In this document: positions 54,784 through 64,000 of the stretch, in pieces | Numbering within the stretch: position 1 is the stretch's first letter | Layout of the letters: each line of letters starts with the position of its first letter | Origin: Kyrpidia tusciae DSM 2912 | GTDB lineage: Bacteria > Bacillota > Bacilli > Kyrpidiales > Kyrpidiaceae | Reading direction: 5' to 3' | Length of the DNA: 64,000 nucleotides | Assembly (NCBI RefSeq): GCF_000092905.1 | Contig: NC_014098.1 | Coordinates: forward strand, 744,001-808,000 | Position numbers and translations under genes: made by a program | Notes under the pieces: generated by a model | The model's database searches: none | Told to the model about the DNA's origin: nothing | What the model saw: the letters and a program-made list of their open reading frames with translations, nothing else

Positions 54784-56634
54784 GTGGAAACCGTGTCCAA
54801 TCCTTCAGATCAGAAAGGATCGAAAAAGGGGTGGGGACCGGCGACAAGCCGCCGAAAGAATGCCTCCTTCCGCCACCCCCTGCCCTTGCTCGGTCGGGGA
54901 CGGGCCGCCCGGAGTCCCGGCCCCAAGGCCTCCGCTCGGCCTCAAGGGAGCGAAAGCCCGAACACCGGGTCCTCTTCGGGCGGGGACAGATCGGAAGACC
55001 GCTCCTTACAGTCGACGGCTCCTAAAAGCGCCGATTCTCTTCTCGGGGATGTGAGCGGCGCAGTCCAGTGGATGCGGGATACCCTCGGACAAAGCGACGA
55101 TTTTGTCGTGCGGGGGTTTTCGGTGTTCGGACGGTTTCCGGCTGCCCTTTTCTTTTTCTCCGCCATGGTGGAGTTGACCGTGGTGAACGAGGACATTCTC
55201 CGGCCCCTCATGGCCGGGCCCGCCCATCCACGGCATCGGGAACTCTCCCCCCCGGAACTGAAAAAGATCCTGCTGGACGAAACCATTTATCATTGCGAAA
55301 CCCAATTGGAGCCCGATCCTCAAAAGGTGCAGGAAGCGGTGCTTCGGGGAGAGACGGCCATCGTCGTGGAAGGAATGGACGAGGCGATCCTCATCGACAC
55401 CCGGACCATCGAAAAACGGTCGGTGGACCAGCCTGAAACGGAACAGGTGATTCGCGGGGCCCGGGACGGGTTTATCGAGCTGATCAGCACGAACATCTCA
55501 CTCTTGAGGTACCGCCTGCAAACGCCGGATTTTCGCGTCAAAATGATCCAGTTGGGACGGGAGTCGAAGATTAAGACGGCGGTGTGCTATATCGAAGGGG
55601 TTGTGAACCCCGAGCTGGTCAAAGAGGTCTGGGAACGCATGTCGAAAATCACCATAGATGCCGTGGAGGCGGCGGGTTACATTGAACAGCTGATCGAGGA
55701 TCACCACACATCCCCCTTCCCTCAAGTGCAGAATACCGAGCGTCCCGACAAGGCGGTGGCCTCCCTGCTGGAGGGCCGGGTGGTGATCCTGACGGACGGG
55801 ACGCCCTTTGCCCTGATCGTCCCGGCGGTGTTCGCCCAGTTTCTCCAGACCATCGACGATTATTCCGAGCGGTTTCTCATGGCGAGCATGGTGCGCACCA
55901 TCCGTTTTGTGGCGCTCATTTTCTCGCTGATTTTCCCGTCCCTGTACGTATCGTTAATTTCCTACAACCCCGAGCTGATTCCGACCCGATTTGCGGTGGC
56001 GGTGGCCGGGGGTCGGGCGGGGGTGCCCTTCCCCGCCGTCATTGAAGTGCTCATCATGGAGATTGCCATCGAGGTTCTCCGGGAGGCGACAATCCGCATG
56101 CCCGAGCAGGTGGGGGGCGCCCTGTCCATCGTCGGGGCCCTGGTGATTGGCCAGGCCGCCGTATCGGCGGGATTTGCCAGCCCGATCACCGTTGTCGTGG
56201 TGGCGCTGACCACCATTGGATCCTTTGCCACCCCCGCCTACAGCGCGGCGGTGGCTCTGAGGATGTTGCGCTTCCCCCTCACCATCCTGGCGGGCATGTT
56301 CGGGCTGTATGGCGTGATGATCGGGCTGATCGCCATCAGCAATCATCTCCTGTCCCTTCGTTCCTTCGGGGTTCCGTATTTTAGCCCCTTGGTCCCCACC
56401 GACTGGCAAGGGATCAAAGACACCCTCCTGCGCAGTCCGTTGTGGACATTGACCAAGCGGCCCGCCCATCTGTTCACCCGGAACCCGACCCGGGTTGGGA
56501 AGAAAACGATCCAAGCGATGATGAGGCCGACCGGAAGTCCGCTACAGCCGTCCAAATACGTGAAGAAAGAGGGAGGGGCCGGTGCCGGGTCAAAAGCAGA
56601 TCACCACAACCCAAGCGACGGCGGTGGTCATTAG
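54784..56634 (+). CDS. gerAA: Spore germination protein, GerA (GerAA) family
   Basis: A 616-residue A subunit of a Ger receptor. Residues 1-85 are low-complexity (Ser/Arg/Gly/Pro-rich). The GerA domain follows (about 90-520): DDFVVRGFSVFGRFPAALFF, GMDEAILIDTRTIEKRSVDQP-type block, and five membrane helices with EQVGGALSIVGALVIGQAAV. With GerAB and GerAC it forms the nutrient-sensing channel in the spore inner membrane. GTG 54784 or GTG 54793 (after GGGGGGTGG) are possible starts. It overlaps gerAB by 53 bases. Confidence 0.9.
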   Translation: METVSNPSDQKGSKKGWGPATSRRKNASFRHPLPLLGRGRAARSPGPKASARPQGSESPNTGSSSGGDRSEDRSLQSTAPKSADSLLGDVSGAVQWMRDTLGQSDDFVVRGFSVFGRFPAALFFFSAMVELTVVNEDILRPLMAGPAHPRHRELSPPELKKILLDETIYHCETQLEPDPQKVQEAVLRGETAIVVEGMDEAILIDTRTIEKRSVDQPETEQVIRGARDGFIELISTNISLLRYRLQTPDFRVKMIQLGRESKIKTAVCYIEGVVNPELVKEVWERMSKITIDAVEAAGYIEQLIEDHHTSPFPQVQNTERPDKAVASLLEGRVVILTDGTPFALIVPAVFAQFLQTIDDYSERFLMASMVRTIRFVALIFSLIFPSLYVSLISYNPELIPTRFAVAVAGGRAGVPFPAVIEVLIMEIAIEVLREATIRMPEQVGGALSIVGALVIGQAAVSAGFASPITVVVVALTTIGSFATPAYSAAVALRMLRFPLTILAGMFGLYGVMIGLIAISNHLLSLRSFGVPYFSPLVPTDWQGIKDTLLRSPLWTLTKRPAHLFTRNPTRVGKKTIQAMMRPTGSPLQPSKYVKKEGGAGAGSKADHHNPSDGGGH

Positions 56635-57712
56635 CACCGCCATCGGGGTAGGCGTCCTGTCATTGCCATTTTTTGCCTCTTCCTTGGCCGGCTCCTCCGC
56701 CCCCTTGGCCACCGTTTTGGGCGTGGTGTTCGTCCTGATCGCTTTGGCGCTCAACACCGTAGTGAGCTTGCGGTTTTCGACCTTGTCGATGGTGCAGTAC
56801 AGTGAGGAAGTTTTCGGACCGTGGATCGGCCGCATGGCGGGGCTGGGGATTGCGGCCTTGTTTCTCGGGCTCACGGCTCTGGCGGCCCGGGAGTTTGGGG
56901 AGATCGTGACCACCACGTTGCTCCACCGAACCCCCTTGGAGGTAATCCTTACTTTGACCTTGCTGATGGCGGCTGTGTCCAATCGGCACGACATCGCCAC
57001 CTTTGCCTATATCCATTCGTTTTATCTGCCTTTTATTCTGATCCCGGCTTTCATCATGCTCACCATCGCTCTGCGCTATGGAGACCCTTTTCAGGTGATG
57101 CCCCTGTACAACGGTGAATGGTGGGGGATCGCCAAAGGGGCTTTGCTCACCGCTTCGTTGTTTCAAGGTGCCTTTATTATCACTGTGCTCATTCCCAGCA
57201 TGCATCGGCCCCGGTCCGCCTGGTTCGCCGTGACCCTGGGAATGGGCATCGTCGGCCTGCTGATGGTCATGGCGGTGGTGGCGGCGCTGACGGTGCTGGG
57301 AACCGAGGAGGCGAAACAGTTTTTCTGGCCGACTCTTGAAGTGATCCGATCCATAACGCTGCCCGGCGAGATCTTGGAGCGCATCGATGTTCTGATGACC
57401 ATCGTGTGGGTGGTGGCCGTGTACACGACGTTGTTTTCGAGCTACTACCTGACCGTCTACGTTTTGGGGGAAATCGTGCGGCTCAAAGACCACCGGCCTT
57501 TTGCCTTGGCTGTGCTTCCGTTGATTGTCGGCTTGGCTCTTTTGCCCCAGGATGTGCACCAGCTCTACCGATGGATCGGCCGAGTGGGGTACTTTATCGA
57601 CGCAGCATCGGTGGGGTATCCCACCATCGTGTTGATTCTGGCCTGGTTGCGCGGCAAAAGGGGGCGAGCGGTGGATGAAGGGTCGACGGTGGCGCCTCCG
57701 GGCGGGTCGTAA
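56582..57712 (+). CDS. gerAB: Spore germination protein, GerAB/endospore permease
   Basis: A 376-residue APC-type transporter-like B subunit with ten membrane helices, starting ITTTQATAVVISTAIGVGVL, the GerAB front motif. This subunit contributes the germinant-binding pocket. GTG 56582 lies inside gerAA behind GGGAGGGGCC, so translation is coupled. The C terminus is polar. Germinant unknown. Confidence 0.92.
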   Translation: MPGQKQITTTQATAVVISTAIGVGVLSLPFFASSLAGSSAPLATVLGVVFVLIALALNTVVSLRFSTLSMVQYSEEVFGPWIGRMAGLGIAALFLGLTALAAREFGEIVTTTLLHRTPLEVILTLTLLMAAVSNRHDIATFAYIHSFYLPFILIPAFIMLTIALRYGDPFQVMPLYNGEWWGIAKGALLTASLFQGAFIITVLIPSMHRPRSAWFAVTLGMGIVGLLMVMAVVAALTVLGTEEAKQFFWPTLEVIRSITLPGEILERIDVLMTIVWVVAVYTTLFSSYYLTVYVLGEIVRLKDHRPFALAVLPLIVGLALLPQDVHQLYRWIGRVGYFIDAASVGYPTIVLILAWLRGKRGRAVDEGSTVAPPGGS

Positions 57713-57803
57713 TCGGGATCTGAGGCCGCCCTCCGGAGGCCTGGCTGAGCCGGGGCGAGGGCTGCACGCCCCGGGGAGATGTTTCCGAACAGGGACACGG
57801 GTG

Positions 57804-59039
57804 ATGGGGATCGTCGGCCTCTGTGCGCTCATGCTGCCTCTCCTCACCGGGTGCTGGGACCGGCTGGAACTCGAACAGAGGGCCATGATTCTCGGTATCG
57901 CGGTGGACGAAGCCACCCCCGCAGATCTGCGGCACGCCGGAACGACCCACAAGTTGAGCCGCCCACCCCGGGGTGGAGGGGCGACTCCGGTGCGCCTGAC
58001 CGCCCAGATCGCCGTGCCCGGGCGGATACCCTTGGGGCCGGGCGACGCCGGCGGCGGGGGGAGCGGGGGTGGGGGCGGAGGAGGCGGAGCCGCCGGGCAG
58101 CGCCCGGTGTGGGTGCTTTCTGCCTCTGGATACACCATGGAAGATGCCGTGTCCAACCTGCAAAATCAGGTGGCCGAACCCCTTTTCTGGGGGCACCTGC
58201 GCATCCTCATCATGTCCGAGGCTGTGGCCCGGCGAGGGCCCTCGCCGATCAGCGATTGGTTGCGGCGAAACGCGGAGATCCGGAGGACCTTGTGGCTCAC
58301 CGTGTCGAGGGGGGAAGCCGGGGCACTGATGCAGGCGACGCCGCCCCTGGAACGGGTTCCGGCCCTCTATCTTTGGAGCACCCTCGCCAGAGCCCAACAG
58401 CTGGGGCGATTGCCTCTCGGCCATGCCAACATTTTTTGGCGGGCGCTTTCCACCACAGGGCAGGAGCCGATCCTGCCTTACCTGGAGCTGCGCCAGCAGC
58501 AAAATATTTTCATCCGAGGCTTGGCGTATTTTCGTGGAAACCAGATGATCGGCACCCTGAACCCCTGGGAGGTCGGGGTGTTTATGACGGTGAAGGGTCT
58601 CAACCCCGCGGGGGCCAGCGCTTATGTTCAGGTGCCCGGCACGGGTCAGTTTGTCATGATTCGGTCCACTTTGAGGAAATCCCATCTCGAAGTGTTTTGG
58701 GCGCAAACCCGGCCCGGCATTCGGGTGCGCTGTCATGCGGAAGTGGCGGCATTGGAGAAAACTGGGGGACAAATCAATCTCAGCTCCGTGGCTCAGACGC
58801 GGGCTGTGGAAGCTTCGGCCGCCCGGGATCTGACCCGGGAGATCCAGGCTCTGATTGGCCGGACCCAGCGGGAGCGATGTGATATCTTCGGCTTTGGCGA
58901 GTTGGTTCGGGCCCAGATGTACGACTATTGGCAGCACAACGTCCGCACCAAAGCGGATTGGGACCGGATCTATGCCGAGATGCCGGTGGAAGTAGAGGTA
59001 ACCGTGAACCTGCGCCGCACGGGCACGTTGAACCGATAA
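57804..59039 (+). CDS. gerAC: Spore germination lipoprotein, Ger(x)C family
   Basis: A C-subunit lipoprotein with signal peptide and lipobox LLTGC (Cys about 18) followed by WDRLELEQRAMILGIAVDEA, the Ger(x)C start. The C-terminal conserved block includes CDIFGFGELVRAQMYDYWQ. A striking poly-Gly insertion (GDAGGGGSGGGGGGGGAAG) lies around residues 72-96. The frame is open from ATG 57675, which would add 43 Arg-rich residues before the signal; ATG 57804 (or GTG 57801) is preferred, though its ribosome site is weak. Confidence 0.85.
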   Translation: MGIVGLCALMLPLLTGCWDRLELEQRAMILGIAVDEATPADLRHAGTTHKLSRPPRGGGATPVRLTAQIAVPGRIPLGPGDAGGGGSGGGGGGGGAAGQRPVWVLSASGYTMEDAVSNLQNQVAEPLFWGHLRILIMSEAVARRGPSPISDWLRRNAEIRRTLWLTVSRGEAGALMQATPPLERVPALYLWSTLARAQQLGRLPLGHANIFWRALSTTGQEPILPYLELRQQQNIFIRGLAYFRGNQMIGTLNPWEVGVFMTVKGLNPAGASAYVQVPGTGQFVMIRSTLRKSHLEVFWAQTRPGIRVRCHAEVAALEKTGGQINLSSVAQTRAVEASAARDLTREIQALIGRTQRERCDIFGFGELVRAQMYDYWQHNVRTKADWDRIYAEMPVEVEVTVNLRRTGTLNR

Positions 59040-59107
59040 CGCCCGCCCCGGGTAAAACACGGCGTGCGGGGCCCTGGCGGCCAGAGGGCACAGAGAGGGG
59101 AGCGATG

Positions 59108-59314
59108 ATGGAAGCTTGGTGGAGCGATGCCGGGTATATCTCTGTCCTGTTCATCCTCACCGGCCTTGCGGTACTGCGGTTTGACGTCAGGCCCTTTACA
59201 GACAGGCATATGGTCCGGGAGGCCGCCTGGGCCCGGGGGATCGGCTGGCTGAATGTAGCCGCCGGCATTCTTCTATATATCGCCAGGTGGGTTCACGATC
59301 GATGGTGGTTTTGA
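59108..59314 (+). CDS. CLC_0170-family small membrane protein
   Basis: A 68-residue protein with two membrane helices (YISVLFILTGLAVLRFDV and IGWLNVAAGILLYIARWV), matching the CLC_0170 pattern LTGL...FDV...GW...G..LYI known from spore-germination loci. ATG 59108 follows AGAGGGGAG by 6 to 7 bases; ATG 59105 is one codon earlier. It is the fourth gene of the gerA-type operon, 68 bases after gerAC, and is likely a receptor accessory subunit. Confidence 0.75.
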   Translation: MEAWWSDAGYISVLFILTGLAVLRFDVRPFTDRHMVREAAWARGIGWLNVAAGILLYIARWVHDRWWF

Positions 59315-59339
59315 GTTCTGAACGGTCCCGGATCGGCGA

Positions 59340-59415
59340 GAATCCGAACATTCCGGGAGCCGAGCCGTAGAACGTTCGCCTTTTCGTTGACAGGGGAAGA
59401 GGGGATTGATAGACT
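59340..59415 (+). promoter_or_regulatory. Purine operon promoter with two inverted PurBoxes
   Basis: TTGACA (59387-59392), 17 bases and TAGACT (59410-59415). Upstream are two PurR boxes in opposite orientation: AATCCGAACATT (59341-59352) and, on the minus strand, AAAAGGCGAACGTT (59371-59384), 18 bases apart, as in B. subtilis pur control. The leader to purE (59416-59536) is too short and unstructured for a guanine riboswitch. Confidence 0.75.
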
Positions 59416-59536
59416 GAAAGGGCGCAAGGAGAAATCGACAGGCTGAGACAAACTCGTATATCCTCGAGAATCGGGGACTTCACGGGTGGAATCCTATACC
59501 TATAGACAAAACTCGGCGACCCAGGGAGGGAACAGC

Positions 59537-60055
59537 GTGAGTCAGCGGGTACTGATCGTGATGGGCAGTGATTCGGATCTCAAAGTCATGAAAGGGGCCT
59601 GCGATGCCCTCGATGCTCTCGGGGTCGAATACGAAGTTCGCATTTCTTCGGCGCATCGGGTGCCGGACAAGACGGCCCGGCTGGCCCGCGAGGCGGCGGC
59701 AGGCGGCTTCGGAGCGATTATCGCCGGGGCCGGCGGGGCGGCTCATCTCCCGGGGGTCGTGGCGGCGAATACGGTGCTGCCGGTGATCGGCGTCCCGATT
59801 GAGAGCGGGGGCCTAGGCGGAGTGGACGCCCTGTATGCCATCGTGCAGATGCCCCGGGGGATCCCCGTGGCCACCGTGGCCGTGAACGGGGCGTACAACG
59901 CCGGGCTCTTGGCGGCACAGATTCTGGCGGCGGGCGACCCGGAGTTGGGCCGGCGCCTGGTGGCGTACCGGGAGTCTTTGGCCGCCCAGGTGGAGAAAAA
60001 AGACGACGACCTGCAGCGCCTGGGCGTGGCGGGGTATTTGGCCGGGCGGGCCTAG
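59537..60055 (+). CDS. purE: 5-(Carboxyamino)imidazole ribonucleotide mutase
   Basis: A 172-residue class I PurE, converting N5-CAIR to CAIR in purine synthesis. Motifs [31 protein letters not shown] (catalytic His) and [17 protein letters not shown] are intact. GTG 59537 is 6 bases after GGGAGGG; the frame upstream to 59486 is ignored. purK, which makes N5-CAIR and usually follows purE, is absent; purB comes next. Confidence 0.95.
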   Translation: MSQRVLIVMGSDSDLKVMKGACDALDALGVEYEVRISSAHRVPDKTARLAREAAAGGFGAIIAGAGGAAHLPGVVAANTVLPVIGVPIESGGLGGVDALYAIVQMPRGIPVATVAVNGAYNAGLLAAQILAAGDPELGRRLVAYRESLAAQVEKKDDDLQRLGVAGYLAGRA

Positions 60056-60109
60056 AGGCCCGCAAGATGGTCGGCTTCGGGATCGCCGGTCAATCAAGGA
60101 GGGATTCGG

Positions 60110-61426
60110 GTGATACCGCGGTACACACTGCCGGAGATGGCGGAGATTTGGACCGAACAGAACAAATTTCGCATGTGGCTGGAGGTGGAGCTTCTCGCCT
60201 GTGAGGCCTGGTCGGAGCTGGGCGTGATCCCCCCGGAGGATGTCCGGGCCCTTCGGCAGAACGCCCGCTTTGACGTCCGGCGCATCGCTGAAATCGAACG
60301 GGAAGCCCGCCACGATGTGGTGGCCTTTACCCGGGCGGTATCCGAGTCTCTCGGGCCGGAGCGCAAATGGGTCCATTACGGCCTGACGTCGACGGATGTG
60401 GTGGACACGGCGTTGTCGGCTTTGCTAAAGCAGGCCAACGAGCGGATCCTGCCAGAAGTGCATCGTTTGATCGAAACACTTGCACAACTCGCAAAAAAAT
60501 ATAAATATACTGTCATGATGGGCCGCACCCACGGGGTTCACGCCGAACCCACCACCTTTGGGCTGAAAGCGGCCCTTTGGTATGCCGAGATGCAGCGCAA
60601 CCTGAAGCGGCTGGAAGAGGCGGCGGAGCAGGTCCGGGTGGGGAAAATTTCCGGGGCCGTGGGGACCTACGCGAATATCGATCCTTTTGTGGAAGCCTAT
60701 GTGTGCCGGAATCTGGGCCTCGAACCGGCCCCCATCTCCACCCAGACGCTTCAGCGGGACCGGCACGCCCACTACATCGCCATGATCGCTCTCACCGCCA
60801 CGACCCTGGACAAAATCGCCACGGAGATCCGGGCTTTGCAGAAGACGGAGGTCCGGGAGGTGGAAGAGCCTTTTTACAAAGGCCAAAAGGGTTCGTCGGC
60901 GATGCCCCACAAGCGCAATCCGGTCAGCTGCGAGCAGATCTCCGGCCTGGCCCGAGTATTGCGGGGGTTTGTGGTGCCTGCCATGGAAGATGTGCCCCTG
61001 TGGCACGAGCGGGATATCTCCCATTCTTCCGTGGAGCGGGTGATGCTGCCGGACGCGACGATCCTCATCCATTATCTACTTCGCAAGATGACGGGGATTC
61101 TTCGGGATTTGACGGTGTTCCCGGAGAATATGCGGCGCAACATGGACAAGACCTTTGGGTTGATTTACTCCCAGCGGGTGCTGTTGGCCCTCATCGACAA
61201 GGGCGCCACCCGGGAGAAAGCTTACGACGCCGTTCAGTCCCGGGCCATGCAGGCCTGGGAGGAGCAGCGGCCCTTTCGGGAGCTGCTGGAGGCCGACCTG
61301 TGGATATCGTCGCAGCTTAGCCGGGAGGAATTGGACGATTGTTTTGATCCCAAGTGGCACCTCAAGCACGTGGATGAGATTTTTGAGCGGTTGGGGCTGG
61401 ATGACGACCCCAAAGCGCGGGACTGA
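60110..61426 (+). CDS. purB: Adenylosuccinate lyase
   Basis: A 438-residue lyase acting twice in purine synthesis (SAICAR to AICAR, adenylosuccinate to AMP). The fumarase-superfamily signature [16 protein letters not shown], the His-containing [16 protein letters not shown] and the front [16 protein letters not shown] are intact. GTG 60110 follows AAGGAGGGATTC. Normal length and order for Bacilli. Confidence 0.97.
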   Translation: MIPRYTLPEMAEIWTEQNKFRMWLEVELLACEAWSELGVIPPEDVRALRQNARFDVRRIAEIEREARHDVVAFTRAVSESLGPERKWVHYGLTSTDVVDTALSALLKQANERILPEVHRLIETLAQLAKKYKYTVMMGRTHGVHAEPTTFGLKAALWYAEMQRNLKRLEEAAEQVRVGKISGAVGTYANIDPFVEAYVCRNLGLEPAPISTQTLQRDRHAHYIAMIALTATTLDKIATEIRALQKTEVREVEEPFYKGQKGSSAMPHKRNPVSCEQISGLARVLRGFVVPAMEDVPLWHERDISHSSVERVMLPDATILIHYLLRKMTGILRDLTVFPENMRRNMDKTFGLIYSQRVLLALIDKGATREKAYDAVQSRAMQAWEEQRPFRELLEADLWISSQLSREELDDCFDPKWHLKHVDEIFERLGLDDDPKARD

Positions 61427-61455
61427 GAGGCACATTTCAAGGGAGGGGCTTGATG

Positions 61456-62166
61456 ATGGAGAAGCGGGACATGTTGTACGAGGGCAAAGCGAAGAAAGTT
61501 TTCAAGACGGATGATCCCGATTTGTACGTCATTGAATACAAAGACGACGCCACGGCGTTCAACGGGCAAAAACGCGATCAGATCGCCGGCAAGGGCGAGT
61601 TGAACAACAAGATCAGCGCCTTGTTTTTCGAACTTCTGCGATCCAAGGGCCTGGAGAGCCATTACGTGAAGCGCCTGTCGGACCGGGAACAGCTGGTTCG
61701 CCGGGTGACGATCATCCCCTTGGAAGTGGTGGTGCGGAACATCGCCGCGGGGAGTCTCGCCAAGCGACTGGGCTGGGAGGAGGGCCGGGAGTTGCCCCGG
61801 CCGGTGGTGGAATTCTATTACAAGAGCGATGAGTTGGGGGATCCGCTCATCAACGAGTCCCACATCGCCGTCCTCGGGGTGGCGACGCCGGAGCAACTCG
61901 ATGATATCACCACCCAAGCGCTGAAAATCAACGAGATCCTCACGGCGTATCTGAGGGCGCGGAACATCCTGCTGGTGGATTTCAAGCTGGAGTTTGGGCT
62001 GGACGCCGAGGGCCGGGTGCTTTTGGCGGATGAGATTTCGCCGGACACCTGCCGGTTCTGGGATGCCACCACCCGGGAGAAGCTCGACAAAGACCGGTTT
62101 CGCCGGGATCTGGGCGGGGTTGAGGAAGCTTACGAAGAAGTTCTTCACCGGCTGGGAGGTCAATGA
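61456..62166 (+). CDS. purC: SAICAR synthetase
   Basis: A 236-residue PurC, joining aspartate to CAIR with ATP. It starts [20 protein letters not shown] and contains [10 protein letters not shown], the MEVVVRN-like [17 protein letters not shown] and [15 protein letters not shown] 61456 is 7 bases after GGGAGGGG; ATG 61453 and TTG 61450 are earlier but too close. purS begins at the next base after its stop. Confidence 0.96.
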   Translation: MEKRDMLYEGKAKKVFKTDDPDLYVIEYKDDATAFNGQKRDQIAGKGELNNKISALFFELLRSKGLESHYVKRLSDREQLVRRVTIIPLEVVVRNIAAGSLAKRLGWEEGRELPRPVVEFYYKSDELGDPLINESHIAVLGVATPEQLDDITTQALKINEILTAYLRARNILLVDFKLEFGLDAEGRVLLADEISPDTCRFWDATTREKLDKDRFRRDLGGVEEAYEEVLHRLGGQ

Positions 62167-62421
62167 ATGTTTCGGGCGCGGGTGTATGTGACCCTGAAGG
62201 CGAGCGTGCTGGATCCCCAGGGCGGCGCCGTGGAGCGGGCTTTGCACGCCCTGGGCTACGAGGAGGTCCGGGGGGTGCGGATCGGGAAGGCCATCGACGT
62301 GACCCTGGAGGCGCCGGATGAGAAGAGCGCCCGGGAGCGGGTTGAAGCCATGTGTCGGGAGCTTCTGGCGAACCCGGTGATGGAAACCTTTCAGATCGAA
62401 GCCGTTGAGGCGGAGGGATGA
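62167..62421 (+). CDS. purS: Phosphoribosylformylglycinamidine synthase subunit PurS
   Basis: An 84-residue PurS, the small subunit that bridges PurL and PurQ and helps transfer ammonia. It has [21 protein letters not shown] and the C-terminal [15 protein letters not shown] 62167 directly follows the purC stop; the stop overlaps purQ by 4 bases. Confidence 0.95.
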   Translation: MFRARVYVTLKASVLDPQGGAVERALHALGYEEVRGVRIGKAIDVTLEAPDEKSARERVEAMCRELLANPVMETFQIEAVEAEG

Positions 62422-63104
62422 GCGTGCGGGTGGCGGTGGTGCAGTTCCCCGGGTCGAACTGTGACATGGACACGGTGATGGCCCTCCGGGATGTGACCGG
62501 AGCGGAGCCGGATTTGGTGTGGCACGGGCGGCGGGATCTGTCCGATTACGGGGCGATTTTTCTGCCCGGGGGGTTTTCCTACGGAGATTATCTGCGGGCC
62601 GGGGCCATCGCCCGGTTTGCCGAGGCGATGGACGGGGTGCGAAAAGCGGCGGAAGACGGGCGGCTGGTGATCGGGATTTGCAACGGGTTTCAAATCCTTC
62701 TGGAGGCGGGGCTTTTGCCCGGGGCGATGTTGCACAATGATCATCTGCAGTTCCGCTGCGCCATCGTGCCGGTGCGGGTGGAGCGAACGGACACGCCGTT
62801 TACGTCAACATACGCGGCCGGCCAGGTGCTCAGGCTGCCCATTGCCCATGGTGAAGGGAATTATTACGCCGATGACGAGACCTTGGAGGCTCTGGAGCGA
62901 AATCGTCAGGTGGTGTTTCGGTATGCCGGAGAGAACCCGAACGGCTCGCGCCACGACATCGCCGGGATTGTCAACGAGGCGGGCAATGTGCTGGGGATGA
63001 TGCCCCACCCCGAGCGGGCGGTGCACCGGCTTTTGGGCTCCGAAGACGGCCGGGCGATGATTGAGGCGATTTGGCAGGCGGGGAGGGAACGACAGCTTGT
63101 CTAA
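62418..63104 (+). CDS. purQ: Phosphoribosylformylglycinamidine synthase, glutaminase subunit PurQ
   Basis: A 228-residue class I glutaminase making ammonia for the PurL subunit. PGSNCDMD start, [20 protein letters not shown] with the nucleophile Cys, and [18 protein letters not shown] with the catalytic His and Glu. ATG 62418 overlaps purS by 4 bases; its end overlaps purL by 8 bases. Confidence 0.96.
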   Translation: MSVRVAVVQFPGSNCDMDTVMALRDVTGAEPDLVWHGRRDLSDYGAIFLPGGFSYGDYLRAGAIARFAEAMDGVRKAAEDGRLVIGICNGFQILLEAGLLPGAMLHNDHLQFRCAIVPVRVERTDTPFTSTYAAGQVLRLPIAHGEGNYYADDETLEALERNRQVVFRYAGENPNGSRHDIAGIVNEAGNVLGMMPHPERAVHRLLGSEDGRAMIEAIWQAGRERQLV

Positions 63105-64000
63105 GGATCCGACGGCACAGCAGATCGAAGCCGAGGCCCTCTACCGGGATCTCGGCATGACCGATGCGGAATACCGCCGGGCCGCGGAGCTGCTCGGGCG
63201 GCGGCCGAACTGGGTGGAGCTGGGCCTCTTCTCGGTGATGTGGTCGGAGCACTGCAGTTATAAGAGTTCCCGCCGGGTGTTGCGGCGGTTTCCCACGGAA
63301 GGGCCTCAGGTCTTGCAGGGCCCCGGGGAGAACGCCGGGGTGGTGGATATCGGGGACGGGCTGGCGGTGGCCTTCAAAATGGAGTCGCACAACCACCCCT
63401 CGGCCATTGAGCCGTATCAAGGGGCGGCCACCGGGGTGGGCGGCATCATCCGGGATATTTTCACCATGGGGGCCCGGCCCATTGCCCTTCTGGACAGTTT
63501 GCGCTTTGGGCCGCCGGATGATCCCCGCCAGCGGTACCTGCTCCGGGAGGTGGTGGCGGGGATTGCCGGGTACGGCAATGCCATCGGCATTCCCACCGTG
63601 GGCGGGGAGGTGAAATTCGCCGAGAGCTACCGGGAGAATCCGCTGGTCAACGCTATGTGCGCGGGGCTGATGCGCCACGAAGATCTGGCCCGGGGGACCG
63701 CCTCCGGAGTGGGCAATCCGGTGATGGTGGTGGGGGCGAAGACCGGCCGGGACGGCATCCACGGCGCGACCTTCGCTTCGGCGGAGGATCCATTGGAGAA
63801 GGAGCGCTCGGCGGTTCAAGTCGGCGACCCCTTTATGGAGAAACTATTGGTGGAAGCATGTCTGGAGCTGATCGCCACCGGCGGAGTGGTGGGGATCCAG
63901 GACATGGGTGCCGCCGGGCTGACTTCCTCCAGCGCCGAGATGGCCAGCCGGGCGGGGAGCGGACTGGATATCGACGTGGCGTTGGTTCCCCGCCGGGAGA
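63097..64000 (+). CDS. purL: Phosphoribosylformylglycinamidine synthase, synthetase subunit PurL (partial)
   Basis: Runs open off the window end; the first 301 codons are present of about 740 expected. It carries the small-PurL start [36 protein letters not shown], the ATP-site [19 protein letters not shown] and [17 protein letters not shown] 63097 lies 9 bases after GGGAGGG (63081-63087), inside the end of purQ. It works with PurS and PurQ encoded just upstream. Confidence 0.95.
   Translation, partial: MSKDPTAQQIEAEALYRDLGMTDAEYRRAAELLGRRPNWVELGLFSVMWSEHCSYKSSRRVLRRFPTEGPQVLQGPGENAGVVDIGDGLAVAFKMESHNHPSAIEPYQGAATGVGGIIRDIFTMGARPIALLDSLRFGPPDDPRQRYLLREVVAGIAGYGNAIGIPTVGGEVKFAESYRENPLVNAMCAGLMRHEDLARGTASGVGNPVMVVGAKTGRDGIHGATFASAEDPLEKERSAVQVGDPFMEKLLVEACLELIATGGVVGIQDMGAAGLTSSSAEMASRAGSGLDIDVALVPRRE

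Noticed and set aside
59416-59536. Guanine/purine riboswitch in the purE leader
   Set aside because: The leader is about 120 bases and lacks the riboswitch core pattern and a terminator; control appears to be by PurBoxes.

Overview
The window looks like chromosome from a GC-rich, endospore-forming Firmicute of the Bacilli. Conserved gene order (rpsU-yqeY-floA-yqfC-yqfD-phoH-yqfF-ybeY-dgkA-era-yqzL-recO-glyQS-ccpN-ppsR-ppdK-dnaG-rpoD-trmK-nif3) follows the Bacillus subtilis yqe/yqf region. The high GC, many GTG/TTG starts, spore genes (yqfC/D, a gerA-type operon) and purEBCSQL suggest an Alicyclobacillaceae-type thermophile such as Kyrpidia; the genus is an inference.

Layout. 1-8.3 kb: metabolic and envelope genes (thioredoxin reductase, LCP cell-wall enzyme, SDR, O-acetylhomoserine sulfhydrylase, orphan peptide-binding lipoprotein, HesB-like protein). 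8.4-36.3 kb: the conserved core block. It holds translation and ribosome genes (rpsU, ybeY, era, glyQS behind a T-box, trmK), membrane microdomain genes (NfeD/FloA), sporulation genes (yqfCD), c-di-AMP hydrolysis (pgpH), carbon-flux control (ccpN, ppsR, ppdK) and the replication/transcription pair dnaG-rpoD with a sigma-H-type promoter. An acyl-CoA dehydrogenase and an acetyl-CoA synthetase-type ligase lie inside it. rnpB (RNase P RNA) closes the block at 36.6-37.06 kb.

37.1-49.8 kb is an accessory graveyard directly behind the rnpB terminator. It contains IS66 and IS3 remnants, an IS1182-like transposase cut by an apparently complete IS1634 element, and three copies or fragments of a TniA/Mu-like element (zinc-ribbon DUF6431-type protein plus rve transposase) with a conserved hairpin leader and TTATGGA-type end repeats. 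It also holds an IS256 remnant, an AT-richer MFS transporter, an HTH gene with a perfect palindromic operator next to a PIN remnant, a frameshifted XRE gene, and one intact AbrB-RelE toxin-antitoxin pair.

49.8-54.6 kb: a 1001-residue beta-CASP metallo-beta-lactamase nuclease with a long C-terminal array of degenerate 'TGW' repeats (the most novel-looking protein here), a membrane-anchored SDH-family Clp-fold serine protease and a DUF2231 membrane protein. 54.7-59.3 kb: a gerA-type germinant receptor operon with a sigma-G-type promoter and a CLC_0170-family small membrane protein. 59.3-64.0 kb: purine operon purE-purB-purC-purS-purQ-purL (purL cut by the window end) behind a promoter with two inverted PurBoxes. 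No tRNA, rRNA or CRISPR array was seen.
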